Of a stretch of 64,000 nt of DNA, positions 33,180 through 44,752 are shown one piece after another. Under the pieces are notes generated by a model. It was not told the origin of the DNA. It saw only the letters and a list, made by a program, of their open reading frames with translations, and searched no databases. Within the stretch, counting starts at the first letter, position 1; every line of letters begins with the position of its first letter. The stretch is from Ancistrus triradiatus. Its lineage: Eukaryota > Chordata > Actinopteri > Siluriformes > Loricariidae. Both the position numbers and the translations under genes were made by a program. Where the stretch lies: positions 1-64,000 of the forward strand of contig JAJAGP010002227.1 of NCBI GenBank assembly GCA_025084515.1, given 5' to 3'.

Positions 33180-33599
33180 TACAACATTTCAATCCATTAC
33201 TCACTAAATTTTAGATTTTTCATCACTTTATTAAAAAACAATCTTTGTTTTAATGATTTTTGCCAACTGTAAGTTAATGTAAATGTTTCAAAGATGAACT
33301 TACTTATCAGTACTTATCATAGTCTCCACTATGATACAATATAGACCGCTCTACCAAACAATCATTAAACTCCTCAGTTCATGATACATTTAAATTATGA
33401 TGAATTTGCCAGAACATATAACCTTCCTAAATCAGGGAGCACATGTACAATATAACTCCATTAATACATATAATGCCTTATATAGTGTGGGTTTTCTGGG
33501 GGGTTGGAACAGATTAATTCAATTTGAATTATTTTTTAATCTTCTGGTACTCTACAAGCCTTCTGAAACAAATTAAGGATGAGAACCGAGGTATCACTG
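33180..33599 (+). repeat. Interspersed repeat A, copy 3
   Basis: The most complete outer end: minus strand starts CAGTGATACCTCGGTTCTCA beside TA (33600-33601). It shows the region where the gypsy element landed in copy 1 (TTTTCTGGGGGG at about 33492-33503) without an insertion. Confidence 0.7.
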
Positions 33600-33601
33600 T
33601 A

Positions 33602-34654
33602 TATTTTATTTTACCAAATGATTCTGTACAAGTATATAAAGTATATACCTGTAATATTTGTAATGTATTTTGTTGTATAATAATGTGATTCACGTTATGT
33701 AAGTTTGAAGAAACTCAAGAGATAAAAAGATACATCACAATGCAAAATATTCATAGTATATTGGATAGCAATAAGCCAACTATGTTTACCAAATTGCCAC
33801 ACACAGTGAAGTAATAAGTTAATCGCACAACACACACCAAACATTCAGATTGTGAGATTGTATATTAATATCAGTCAAATGTCTAATGTGATGGAAAAAG
33901 ATCTACTGTAAAAGATTATGGCATTGTCAAGTCCCTCTAAGCAAGATACAGCCCCAAACACATGCAGTTTAACATGGAGTAAAAGAACTTAAGGCTGAGT
34001 ATGAACTGGCGAGGAGGAACAAGATCAAAAAGATAGAAATGAGACAGATTATAATCGGAAATGTCTTTGACTAAGGCATATTTTTCTAGATAAATAAATA
34101 GAGATTGCTAGGTAAAGCTGTAATGCGGTTCAGAGATCAGGTGAACCATCTATCAAGACAGGAGATTTACACTTTAGACAGACACTGACATACCAATTAA
34201 TTAGGTGTAGTGGGAACCCAGTCTATCTAGTTAGATAGCGATCTATCTGCCTGTCTATCCATCTGTCTATGAGAATTTGATAGACAGTGTGTATGTATGT
34301 GTCTGTGTATCTGTGGGTGTGGGTGGGGGATCAAGTTTATTTACCACTGAGATCCAAATGTCCCAACATGGATCTGGCATTTTTTTAGCTTGTGATGACA
34401 TTTTAAAGGTCCCAACCAGCTTTATTATACAGTGCTTAAAAAGCTTTTCCAGTATTCTTCAGCACTGAAAAGACTAAAAGATTTAGCTGAAAAATGCAGC
34501 TTTCCTTTGAGTCAAAAGGTCAAAAGATTTGCTTTAGGTTACTAGGGTCTAGGTTAGTATTAGGTGTAGGTGCAGAATTAATTAGCTCCAGTAATATAAT
34601 GCATTATAAAATGTTCACAATGATAGAAAGTGTGCATTTGTGTTTGTGTGTGTC

Positions 34655-34658
<4 letters not shown>
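33602..34658. other. Unassigned AT-rich DNA
   Basis: Contains degenerate GATA/TCTA units at about 34225-34270. No gene was recognised. Confidence 0.4.

Positions 34659-34716
<58 letters not shown>
34659..34716. repeat. (GA)n microsatellite
   Basis: 29 clean GA units, ending exactly where the LINE tail reading begins. Confidence 0.95.
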
Positions 34717-34720
<4 letters not shown>

Positions 34721-35280
34721 TAGCAGGTTACCTGCACACAGTGACCAACCCCAAACTGAGATCCATCCTGCCCAAGTACAGACTCAGTGCTCACCGCCTA
34801 GACAAAGAGATGAGCCGACACAACAAGTGGCCTAGAGGTTACGGTGCAGGACTATAAACCAGAAGGTCCAGGGTTCAAATCCCACCTCAGCCAAGCTGCC
34901 ACTGTTGGGTCCTTGAGCAAGACCCTTAACCCACAATTGCTTGGATTGTAAGATTGTATCAATTGTAAGTTGCTCTGGATAAGGGCGTCTGCTAAATGCT
35001 GTAAATGTAAATGTAAATGTCCTGGCTACCCAAAGAACCAAGGGTGTGTCAGCACTGCCCATTAAACACAACTGAGACAGAGCTGCACTTTCTCACCGAA
35101 TGTACAAAATATCACCAGATTACAACTGAATTCTTCTCTAAAATTACCCTCAAATTTCCCTTATTTCAAACCCTCCGTGATTCAGAAAAATTACCCTACC
35201 TTCTCAGGGAACATAAAGAATGATGCAGACTGGCAGAGCAGTACGTTCTCGCCTGCCACAGTCTGAGGGACAGTGAGTGA
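34717..35280 (+). pseudogene. Non-LTR retrotransposon C-terminal zinc-binding tail, split by a SINE
   Basis: 34717-34826 reads VAGYLHTVTNPKLRSILPKY and then RLSAHRLDKEMSRHNK. After the SINE (34827-35020) the reading resumes SWLPKEPRVCQHCPLN with ETELHFLTECTKYHQI, a C-x2-C...H...C finger as found at the end of LINE ORF2 proteins. Joining the two across the SINE keeps the frame. A TGA at 35221 is followed in the same frame by CRLAEQYVLACHSLRDSE and a stop. The upstream RT is absent. The LINE clade is uncertain. Confidence 0.6.
34827..35020 (+). mobile_element. V-SINE-like SINE, complete, inside a LINE tail
   Basis: GTGGCCTAGAGGTTACGG (A box), GGTTCAAATCC at 34872-34882 (consensus B box), the conserved CTCTGGATAAGGGCGTCTGC domain and a (TGTAAA)n tail. 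The pol III boxes look intact, making it the best-preserved copy here. Confidence 0.9.
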
Positions 35281-35444
35281 ACATACCAAATTACAGATAC
35301 ACAGCTACAAAAACGCATGCTGTTTATTCTTCATTGCAATTATTATTACAGAGTTGTGTGTGTGTATGCATGTATGTGTGTGCTTGTAATAATTCGTTGT
35401 TCTAATTATTATTATAGAACTATAATCAGTATTAACACCATTAT

Positions 35445-35478
<34 letters not shown>

Positions 35479-36560
35479 ATTGTCTTCAGATCTGATTTAT
35501 AGATAGATAGATAGACAGACAGATAGATAGACAGATAGATGGGCAGACATGTCCTGTGGGTCATGATCTCTGTCTCACTCCATTTAAAGGTCACACTGAT
35601 TGATTTCTAATAAAAGTGTTTCCTGTAGGCCATCGTTTGGCCTTTACACCAACTGGGCATACACAGCAGGTTTCTGAATGATTTATTGTAGTGTTAGCCT
35701 TTTAGCAAAGGGCCAGCCATATCTACCCCATAGAGCCATGTTTAAAAGACCAAACAGTCCTTTTTTTGTCACTTATCAAACACTATACAGCCTTTAACTC
35801 TTCTGAGCTGTATTATTATACCATCTATTATTTAACACCAAGACAGGCCTATTGTTAACTGGTTGAGGTAATCTTGCATGAAACTGACCGCTGAATCTGA
35901 AGCTTTTAGCATACTGGTGAAAATGTATATCTGACTATGGAAACAATAGAATCCAACAATTATGAGAAATATTATGTGGCTTTATATAATCACACGGTCT
36001 GTTCCCTAATTACTGGCATTCTTTTATAGGTGGGTAAAATCTTATGAAAAAAAATCTATTAGCATAATCTTACACTACAATTAGAAGCTAAATATATCCT
36101 TTCTTATTCTAAGAAAAAACGATTCTTATAGAAATAATTATTTTTCTATATAAGGAAACCACTTTGGGAAGATTACGTTTCTTACAGTAACAATTTTCAG
36201 AGTCTTTAGGAACTCTTACTGTTCATCCATGAATTGTCAGGGGTCACTGTTCTTTAGCCTGTCAGAACGCAGAAGGCTTTTGGACTTGAGTACAGAGCAA
36301 AAACTTTCCATTCCCACTATTGGGCTCTAGAGAGAATTGCCAAGTAATAAATACAAATCAAATACTACTCATAACAATAATAATAATAATAGATAATACG
36401 AATGAAAGATAATAATCAAAGGGGAGATTGATCAAATTGAGAGGGGAGTATGTGTGTATGGTTAAATACATTTAGTGCACTGAGATGAGAGCCCACCTGG
36501 AACGGAGCTTGAACTGGCAACCTCAGACTTCCAAGGCATGCAGTCATTTCTTATTTTTAG
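35281..36560. other. Unassigned DNA with microsatellites
   Basis: (GA)n at 35445-35475, GATA/GACA units at 35501-35540, AAT units at 36378-36392. No gene was recognised. Confidence 0.5.
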
Positions 36561-39440
36561 TCAAGTCAAGTCAAGTCAGATTTATTTATATAGCGCTTTT
36601 TACAATGGAGCATTGTCTCAAAGCAACTTTACAAGTTTAGATTATCTCCTAATAACTACGTCCAATCCCAAATTGAGCAAGCATAGGGCGACAGTGGGCA
36701 AGAACAAACTCCCAGTTCTAGGAAGAAACCTTGGGAGGACCACGACTCAAAAAGGGACCCAAACCTCCTGGGCGGAGTAGGATGATAAAAATCTAAGAGC
36801 GAACTAACAGTCAGGGTCAAAGTTCGAAATAGAAGGTTTGAAGTTATGCACATCGGCATTAAGTGGCCCGGGTATGAGTGAAAATAAATAACTGAACGAG
36901 CGGAAACAACAACTAAAGTCATGGAGGCAAGAAGGTCGAATAAAATGTGAATTATGCACAGTGGTAAGCTCCATCGGCACATCATGTGTGGGGACGGAAA
37001 GCCGGGGAAAACAAATCGGAGAGAAGAGAGAAGAAACGAGAAAACAGAAAATGTAATTAGTTATGATAAAAGAGCAAAGTGTCTATTAACATTCACTGAT
37101 GCATGTCAATCACTGATGCCAAGGGTAGCATGAGAACCGGCAGCATTTAAGCTATAGCCGCATAGCTAGAAAGGATAGAAAGTAGGAGAAACTGGTGGAA
37201 ACACCAGAAAGAAGGGATCACATGAGACCTGGCAAACCCACGAGCGGCAGAAGACCGCAAACCCAACGTCTCTGATCACCATAAGGACTCTTTGACTATG
37301 AACCCCCAGCTCGCCCTTATTCTAAGGCAAGGATGCATGGAGTAAGATCACGGAGGACCCAAGGCCTAGTTCAGCCAAAACCGCCCACATCGACACTCCG
37401 GCAGCGGAACAAGGCAGGCAGCCAGGACATGACTCCAGGACTCCTGGCCCCAGCAACCCAAGCCACATGCAACCTGGTCTAAAATCTAGTCAAAAAGCAC
37501 TGCGGTAAAATAAGTATGTCTTTTTTAGCCTAGACTTAAAAATTTGGAGGGGCTGAATTATCGAACGAAAAGTGGGAAGTTTATTCCCTAGTTGGGGGGC
37601 CATGATGAGAAAGCCTTTCCCCCTGCTGTTGAACTTTTTTTAATTCTAGGACTAAAAGAAGTCCTGCCACCCTGCGGCACGAAGTAACGAGGGGGATTGT
37701 AAAAAAATCTAAGAGGGTCACTCAGATAATGTGGGGCACCAGGCCATGTAGAGCTTTTATAAAAGTGATAAGAAGTATTTTGTAATCAATGCGGGAAATT
37801 TGACTGGTAACCAGTGCTAGTTGATGATAGAACAGGAGTATATGGATCCAAATTTTCTAGTTCGAGATTTAGCACTCGGGCAGCTGCCATTCTGTACTAC
37901 TGAAAGTTATTTATAGATTTATAGAGCATCCAGTAAGTAAGGCATTACAGTAATCCAACCTTGAGGTTATAAACGCATGAACCAGTTTCTCTGCATCATT
38001 AAAAGAAAGGATATTTCTAAGTTTAGCGATATTATGTAATCGAAAGGAAGCAATTCGAGGGATGCTGCTAATGTGCGCATCAAAGGAGAGATCTGAATCA
38101 AATGTGACACCTACGTTTTTTACAGATGGACTGGGCAATACTGGACAGCCATCTAGATTTAGGATAGATGTAGCCAACCTGTCTCTCACAGCCTTCGGTC
38201 CCACTAATAGAACCTCAGTTTTATCTGAGTTAAGTAAGAGAAAAGTAAATAACATCCAATCTTTTATTTCTTTTACACAGTCCTCGATTTTGTTGATTGT
38301 AAGGCTGTCATTAGGTTTGGCTGATATGTACAGCTATGTATCATCTGCATAGCTGTGGAAACTAATACCATGTTTATGAATAACTGAGCCTAGTGGCAGC
38401 ATGTACAGAGAGAATAAAAGAGGGCTAAGCACTGACCCCTGAGGCACGCCATAGTTCAATTTTGAGAGCTTAGACCTTAGATTATTTACATGAACAAACT
38501 GGTACTGGTCGGTTAAGTAGGATTTAAACCAAGAAAGTGCTGATCCCTTAACACCTACAGTATTTTCTAGTCTGTTTAGTAAAACATCATGATCTATAGT
38601 GTCAAATGCTGCACTTAAATCTAACAGAACAAGAAAAGAAACACATCCCTTATCTGAGGACATTACCAAGTCATTTAGTATCATATTTAATGCTGTTTCA
38701 GTACTATGATGGTGCCTGAAGCCAGACTGAAATGTTTCATAAATATCATTCTTTTGGAGGTAACTGCAGAGATGCTAATAGATGGCTTTTTCTAAGACTG
38801 GACAGAAATGGTAGATTTGAAATTGGTCTATAATTAGATATCACACAAGGGTCAAGATTGGCTTTTTTAATCAGTGGTTTGATAACGGCAGACTTAAAGG
38901 ATTTGGGCACATAACCAAAAGTAAGGGATGAATGTAAAATAGCTAACAGTGGCTCTATAATACTAGGTGTTACTTCTTTGAGTAAACGTGAAGGAATTGG
39001 ATCTAATAAACACGATGATGACTTAGACGAGCTGATCAGTGCGAATAGTTCAGTATTAGTAATTGGGGCAAAAGATTCTAATCTTGATTACAGCTAATTA
39101 AACAGATGTCTTCACTAGTGCTGCATCTGGAAGGTTGCTGAACAGTTTGGTGATGTGATGAGCATCGAGTTTTATGCCTAATATTTTCTATCTTATCATT
39201 AAAGAAAGTCATGAAATCATTACTGTTAAAATTACACAGAATGGGAGAATCACTTTCTGTAGGGTTTTCTGTTAATTTGGAGACTGTATTAAAGAGAAAT
39301 TGGATTATTCTTATTTTTCTCTATGATTGAAGAGAAGTATGCAGCTTTAGCTTTAGTGAGGGCATGCTTATACTCTGCCATGCTGTCCCTCCAAGCAATC
39401 TTAAACACCTCCAATTTACTATGTCTCCACTTGCGCTTTT
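36561..39440 (-). mobile_element. L2-like LINE, longest copy
   Basis: The minus-strand element ends at the pentamer tail (plus TCAAG repeats at 36561-36578). Its 3' UTR matches 1552-2520 but lacks the SINE. Upstream it runs through RT to the endonuclease-RT linker at about 39440, where it is truncated. It is about 2.9 kb and damaged by stops and shifts. Confidence 0.85.
37480..39440 (-). pseudogene. L2-like LINE ORF2 pseudogene (linker, RT, C-terminus)
   Basis: In order on the minus strand: linker KLEVFKIAWRDSMAEYKHAL, SSIIEKNKNN and ENPTESDSPILCNFN (39080-39440). RT motifs follow: [19 protein letters not shown] (first Asp) and [21 protein letters not shown]. Next comes SFHSYADDT, the active-site Asp pair, immediately followed by TAG where family members have Gln (38334-38684). 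Then NSDKTEVLLVGP, VKNVGVTFDSDLSFDAHI and [13 protein letters not shown] (37911-38255), and a degenerate tail. The endonuclease is missing. Reverse transcription would be blocked by the stop after the active site and by frame breaks. Confidence 0.8.
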
Positions 39441-41110
39441 TTACTGTTTTATCTATCTATCTTTTTATTTCCGAGTTTGTATATAATTTTTTTTATTTGT
39501 TTCCTTTTTTACAAAAAGGGACAAACACTGTCCTTACATACCATAAAGGCAGCACCTCTACAAAGGCACCGCATTGATCAACTGCATTTTCCACCTCGCC
39601 AGTCAAGCAGGTGCAGGGAAAACGGGCATATTAGTGCACTGTGCACCTTTGTTGCCCTCATGTCTGAGATGGCACTACTGAGATGACTCAAACTGTGTAC
39701 CAATGCCACCTTCTGCTGTTCAGAGGTGATGAAGTTTGACCCCTTACGCAATCATTTCAACAACATTTTGAAGGTTAGAGAATACATTAATGAAATGAGA
39801 AAAAAGTGTGACTTTCATAAATATGTATTCATTTGCATGCCTGTAAATGCCTATACAGCTTGGTTCTCAACCGCCTCAGAACTCGTCGAATTTGGTTCTC
39901 AATGCATTTGACCAGAACAATTTGTTGTCTCGGTTCACGATGTTTGCTCAGTACTCGGTGCTCTGGCTTAAACTTGTATGAGTCGAGCTGCTTGACTAGT
40001 TTCAGCCAAAACTGAAACAATTCAGTACACAGTGATTCAGTGATTCAGATTCAAAATAGTGCTTAACCAGGTTCTCAATATCTGAATTTACAAATTGTGT
40101 GAAATATGCAGACAATTTATAGAGAAAATAAATTCTAAGGAGTTTACACATTTTCAAGCACTACCGTATGTCGGTCTGTACAGTGCTAAACTGGATGCTG
40201 TAAACGTCCTTTACTATTAGGGCATGTCTTGTTTTATGAATGGCATTTGGGGAAACAGAAGCTGCATGTTTACTTTTCACTGAACTATCAGTTTAAAGAA
40301 TCTTTCCACTCTTACTAGAACATCAGGTGTTAATTGATGACTGATGCCTAATGTCATGTCAAAATTCCCAGAGTAACAGATCATTTTACAGCAAATCGCC
40401 CACAAAACAACTCCAAATGCAATTAAGCCCATTTAATCTCTCCTGTTAATCATTCGTTTGTGGCGTGACATTTTGTGTTCATCTCAGAAACTTTTAAAAT
40501 TTTAATGTGAGCATTTAAACGAACACATTAGACTCGCATGAAATATTCTTGTGAAGCTTCACGCATAAAGTGCCTTCTGTTAATAACCTTGCCTTTTCAT
40601 TTGGGGATTCTGAGACGACTGTCACACACCATCATCCTGCTGTCTGCCATTTATCTAAGCATTTCACAGATTTAAAAAGCCATTTCCAACAATAATGTGC
40701 TGGTGAATAAGCTAAAAGAAATGCCAGTAGGATGATCACATGGACTGGAAAGAGCTTTTGGCACTGCTATTGTTTTATGGATCGTCAGTGACATCACATA
40801 TTTATCAGCAAGGGTCAAACTTTACTATAAAAAAGCATCTTATTCAGGGAACTTAAATATACCACATTTCTGGAAACTTAAATGTAGATGTTTTGTAACA
40901 GCAGTTCCGGTGATGTAGTGGAAATAGTCAGCTGCTGGATATTGCAGTTCTTGGGGGCTTTAAAATGTGAAAGCTGGTATGTTTATGGAACCCTGTGATG
41001 GAATGGTTCCTTGCCTGCAAATGTGTCTCCGATAAACAGGGATAAAACATGATGCTTTGGTTTTGCTTTTGCTATGTTTTATAATATACTGATTAAAAAA
41101 TTAATAAAGC
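39441..41110. other. Unassigned DNA with a Tc1 end and possible conserved element
   Basis: 39510-39580 shares a roughly 70 bp stretch with 41455-41525 (ACATACCAT..GGCAGCAC..CTACAAA). An end of the copy A Tc1 family lies at 40130-40172. 40220-40720 is non-repetitive and ordered, a weak candidate for a conserved non-coding element. A family 3 SINE scrap is at 40915-41050. Confidence 0.35.
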
Positions 41111-41124
41111 ATACAAAATTATTG

Positions 41125-41560
41125 TGAAAAAGTCTTAGGCCACCATTAGACTAGAAATATCTTTGTTTTAGCAATGGTATAATGACTACATGCAATTATT
41201 TCTTACTGTTTTTATTAAACCACAACCAGAACATACAGGGAATCTGTATGCAGCATTAAAATAACTGGAGCAAATCTGAAAAAAGGTTTTTTTTTGCTAT
41301 AACGGCAAGAATTTAGTGTGACCTCATATTACACTTGAGCAGTAGCAGCATCTGGCAGCTTCATTGGTATGCCAAGTTGACGCTTCTACAGTCTGAAGAA
41401 GCTTGATCAGGATTGGTCATTTTGGATGGGTAGCAGCCAAGTAACCACCTTTTCACAAAAATTGACAAACAATTCCCTCACATACCATACTGGCAGCACA
41501 TCTACAAAAGCATCACATTGAATAGTGTAAAGAGATAGATTTTTAAATGTTTTTATGACC
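41125..41560 (+). mobile_element. Tc1-like fragment (AAAAGTCTTAGGCC family)
   Basis: GTGAAAAAGTCTTAGGCCACC at the left, then GTCTGAAGAAGCTTGATCAGG and GGGTAGCAGCCAAG as in the 17149 copy. Right half absent. Confidence 0.6.
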
Positions 41561-42253
41561 ATTAAAGACATTATAAGGTGTTGCTTTGTGTATGCATTGG
41601 ACAGATTATACATTTGAAAGTTTAGCAAGAGCCCCCATAAATTCTGTGTGTGAAATGTGGACAGGTATAGAAGGACATCAGCAATAAAATAATAATACAT
41701 GTGTTTATTAATTATGTTTTTTTTACATTTATTTTAAAATGTATTCTGTCATGTGGGGGCAGCCTTGGTCTGGGTTGTGTGTTACACAAACCAAGCCCAA
41801 CTGGCCAACAGTCTTAACTGCTGCACCACATGTCCCCAGATTACTGCAGCTGATCCCTGATGTTCTAAAGACAATATGGAGTTTTGTCTTGGCAAATTAC
41901 GTTATCATGTCTATTTGTGTGTGTATGTGTCTTCTCCCCTCCATGTAATTCCAAGACCTAAGACAGTCCCTGTCTGTCCTTGCAGTAGGATTATTATCGG
42001 ACTGTTAAACTGCATTAAAACTGAACTAGTGGAGTTAAGCCTTCAGTAGGATTACGCAGATTGAGGCCTAAAGGCCATCCACTTATCCGGAGGAAGTCAG
42101 ACAGCGAGAGAGTAGTAAGCAAAGCAGTGATGGATGGAGAGAGGCTGGTTTATCCTTAAAATCAGGATTGTAGCTGAAGATAGTGTGAGAAAGGATTACA
42201 GTGGGCACTATGGAGGATTACACAATGAAGTTATGTTACTACAAACATCAAAA

Positions 42254-42259
<6 letters not shown>
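41561..42259. other. Unassigned DNA
   Basis: No gene or repeat was recognised. Confidence 0.35.

Positions 42260-42307
<48 letters not shown>
42260..42307. repeat. (GA)n microsatellite
   Basis: 24 clean GA units. Confidence 0.95.
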
Positions 42308-42310
<3 letters not shown>

Positions 42311-42565
42311 TAAAATCTCTCTACAAGGTGTGTATATATATAAAGTAAGTCTGACTTTAATAAAAGGATTACTTACCAATTAAAATAAATTAGTTAATCT
42401 GTTTTCAGATTTATATGAAGCACAAGGAGCCCAGTTTTGTCCTAGATGTAGCCCCACAAGTGAAACACACAGAGATAAGTTGGGCAATCGCAGGGGCCAT
42501 TAATAATGTTACTTTATAGAAACCCTGTATATACTCATTGACAAACAAATAAATAAATAAATACG

Positions 42566-42650
42566 CAGCATGGTGGTTCGGTGGGTAGAACTGTCACCTC
42601 ACAGCGAAAAGGTCCTGGCTTCAATCCCCACTGGTTCTTGCCACAGGATG
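42566..42650 (+). mobile_element. tRNA-headed SINE-like repeat, family 2, 5' fragment
   Basis: GCAGCATGGTGGTTCGGTGGG, ACTGTCACCTCACAGCG and GGTCCTGGCTTCAATCCC: a head with A- and B-box-like motifs, body missing. Confidence 0.65.
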
Positions 42651-43364
42651 TTTCCCTGCTGCCCTATAAAAAGGCTTTCAGAGGCTACTTTTGGGTAGTG
42701 TACTTCTTGGTGAGAGATCGTTGGCTACTAGACATGCCTCCACGATGCAATCTAAGACATTTTAGCCAGTTGAAAGACTTTGAGGAAAAGCACATCATTG
42801 GATTGAGAGAAGCAGGATAGTCATAGGCCATTCTGACCTAGCTGTTAGGTGTTGGAACCTGTATACCTCCAATGTCCAACCATATCTCATCTTGTAACCA
42901 GGCTAGAGGCAGCCTAACAGGGTACTAGAGCCTCTTTACAATTGTACAGTATACTTATTTCCCCAATAGACATATCATTCCCTTTAATATTGTAACCACT
43001 GACATGTATCGTCATTATATTCATACATGTAATGTTTCACTCAATTCCAACAACTCCTTCTTGATGAGTTATTTTTTTGTCAATGACTATATATATTTTT
43101 TTCCAATTTATGCCATTATAATCACCTTTCTTTTAAATATAGCATGCAATCAGTGGTAACTGTGAAACAGACTGAGGGAAAAATGGTAAGATGGTAGAGA
43201 GACTCCACCCCACCCACTAAAATTTCTGCCACTTTCCAGTGATATTTTATAAAAACCTTTTTTCTTTAAAGTTGTTGGAAATCCCCAAACTTATATATTT
43301 ATTTTCCAAAATGTCTGCCATTTTAACCCTATTTTCCATTAAATAACTTGCTGGAAACACCTTA

Positions 43365-44105
43365 ACTGTGCCCCTAAACTTTTAGTCCTGGTTCGCTTAG
43401 CATTCACACTGGCATTAGTAACATCAAACTAAAATTAAAACAAATATCATATGAATAATTTCACACAGTGATTGGTCAGCTTTGATTATGTATATTTTGC
43501 GACTTAACTTTCAATGCTGTGTGCTGGGCTAAACCTGCTCGTGGGATTTCTTAATATATCCTGGTATTTTTACTACCTGAAAACTGAAAATAGCTCCTAC
43601 AATTTATTAAGGAGTCAAAACAGTTTCTGGGCTTCCTTCATTTTTCACACAAATAGAACACATACTGAAAGGAGATGGCAGTTAGGATGCCTGTACTGAT
43701 GTGTAATGGGCAACTCGCCTACTATATCAAAAAGAACCAAGCATGCTTGAGTAATCTGTGACCTGGAATGACAGTGTCAAGTACAGTTCATTAACATAAT
43801 CGGAATTGCATCTATTTGATAACTGTCTGAAGTTATATATGTTGTAGTATGTTGTTTGTAATGTCCAAACCTGACTTTGGTTTGTTTATGCATCTTTGGT
43901 CCATCTTTGCTGTGTTCATTTATCAGTCAAACTATACCAGGGTTTGTTTGAAATCGGAACAAGACCTAGCAATTCAGAGGGTCTCGGTTCGCTTGGTCAG
44001 TGTGCACCAAGGTTCGGATGACAGTAAATGAACCGTAAATGAATGGAGCAATCGCACTAAGGTTTGTTTTAATCAAACCAAACCTGCCAAGTGTGAACAA
44101 ACATT
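43365..44105. mobile_element. Possible hAT-like non-autonomous repeat
   Basis: Left CCTGGTTCGCTTAGCATTCACACTGG and right CCAAACCTGCCAAGTGTGAAC are loosely complementary, and the right part (GGTCTCGGTTCGCTTGGTCAG) resembles a common fish hAT-type repeat. No coding region and no clear target duplication, so the assignment is tentative. The flanks 42660-43360 and 44110-44640 hold nothing I recognise. Confidence 0.3.
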
Positions 44106-44639
44106 AAGAGAGACATTTAGTGAGATAAAGCAGAAACTGAAAGTCAGAAGCAAATAGGGACAAAGTATGAGGCATAGAGAGTAAAGGATAAAATGAAGAG
44201 AGGGAAGACCATAGAGCAGGGGATGAAAAGAGAGAGTAGTGCAAATAATGTTGCATTAAAATGTACTTTTCATTAGCAGTCATAAAAAAATGAAGCTCTG
44301 AAGTTGCAACTCATGCCAGAAAATGACTGGCATTAAATAAGTCTTTGAAGCCTAAATCCTAAATCCAACGTCCTAATTTCATTTTGAATATGAATCACCA
44401 GTGGAACGTTTCCTTCACATAAAAAGTCAATCAGATGCTGATTTGAAACGAAATGAAGACAGTCATCTGAAATAAGCAGGAAGTTTAAATCAATAAAATC
44501 ATCAACATTGTGAGGTACATTCCCAGTGTTGTGGTGTGCCCTTGTCTATTTAGAAACAATTAAAATGCATTATTATTTTGTTACATTATTATATAATGAA
44601 GAGCCGGCTGTTTCTTTTGTCAAAAAATATAAACAAAAA

Positions 44640-44683
44640 AATTATATATATGTGTGTGTATGTGTATGGTATATATATAATCC

Positions 44684-44751
<68 letters not shown>

Positions 44752-44752
44752 A
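44640..44752. repeat. (TA)n microsatellite with TG start
   Basis: Interrupted TA runs of about 100 bp. Confidence 0.95.

Noticed and set aside
34827..34900. Genuine tRNA gene
   Set aside because: A and B boxes are present, but no acceptor-stem pairing or anticodon arm is evident and the sequence continues as a SINE found in several copies.
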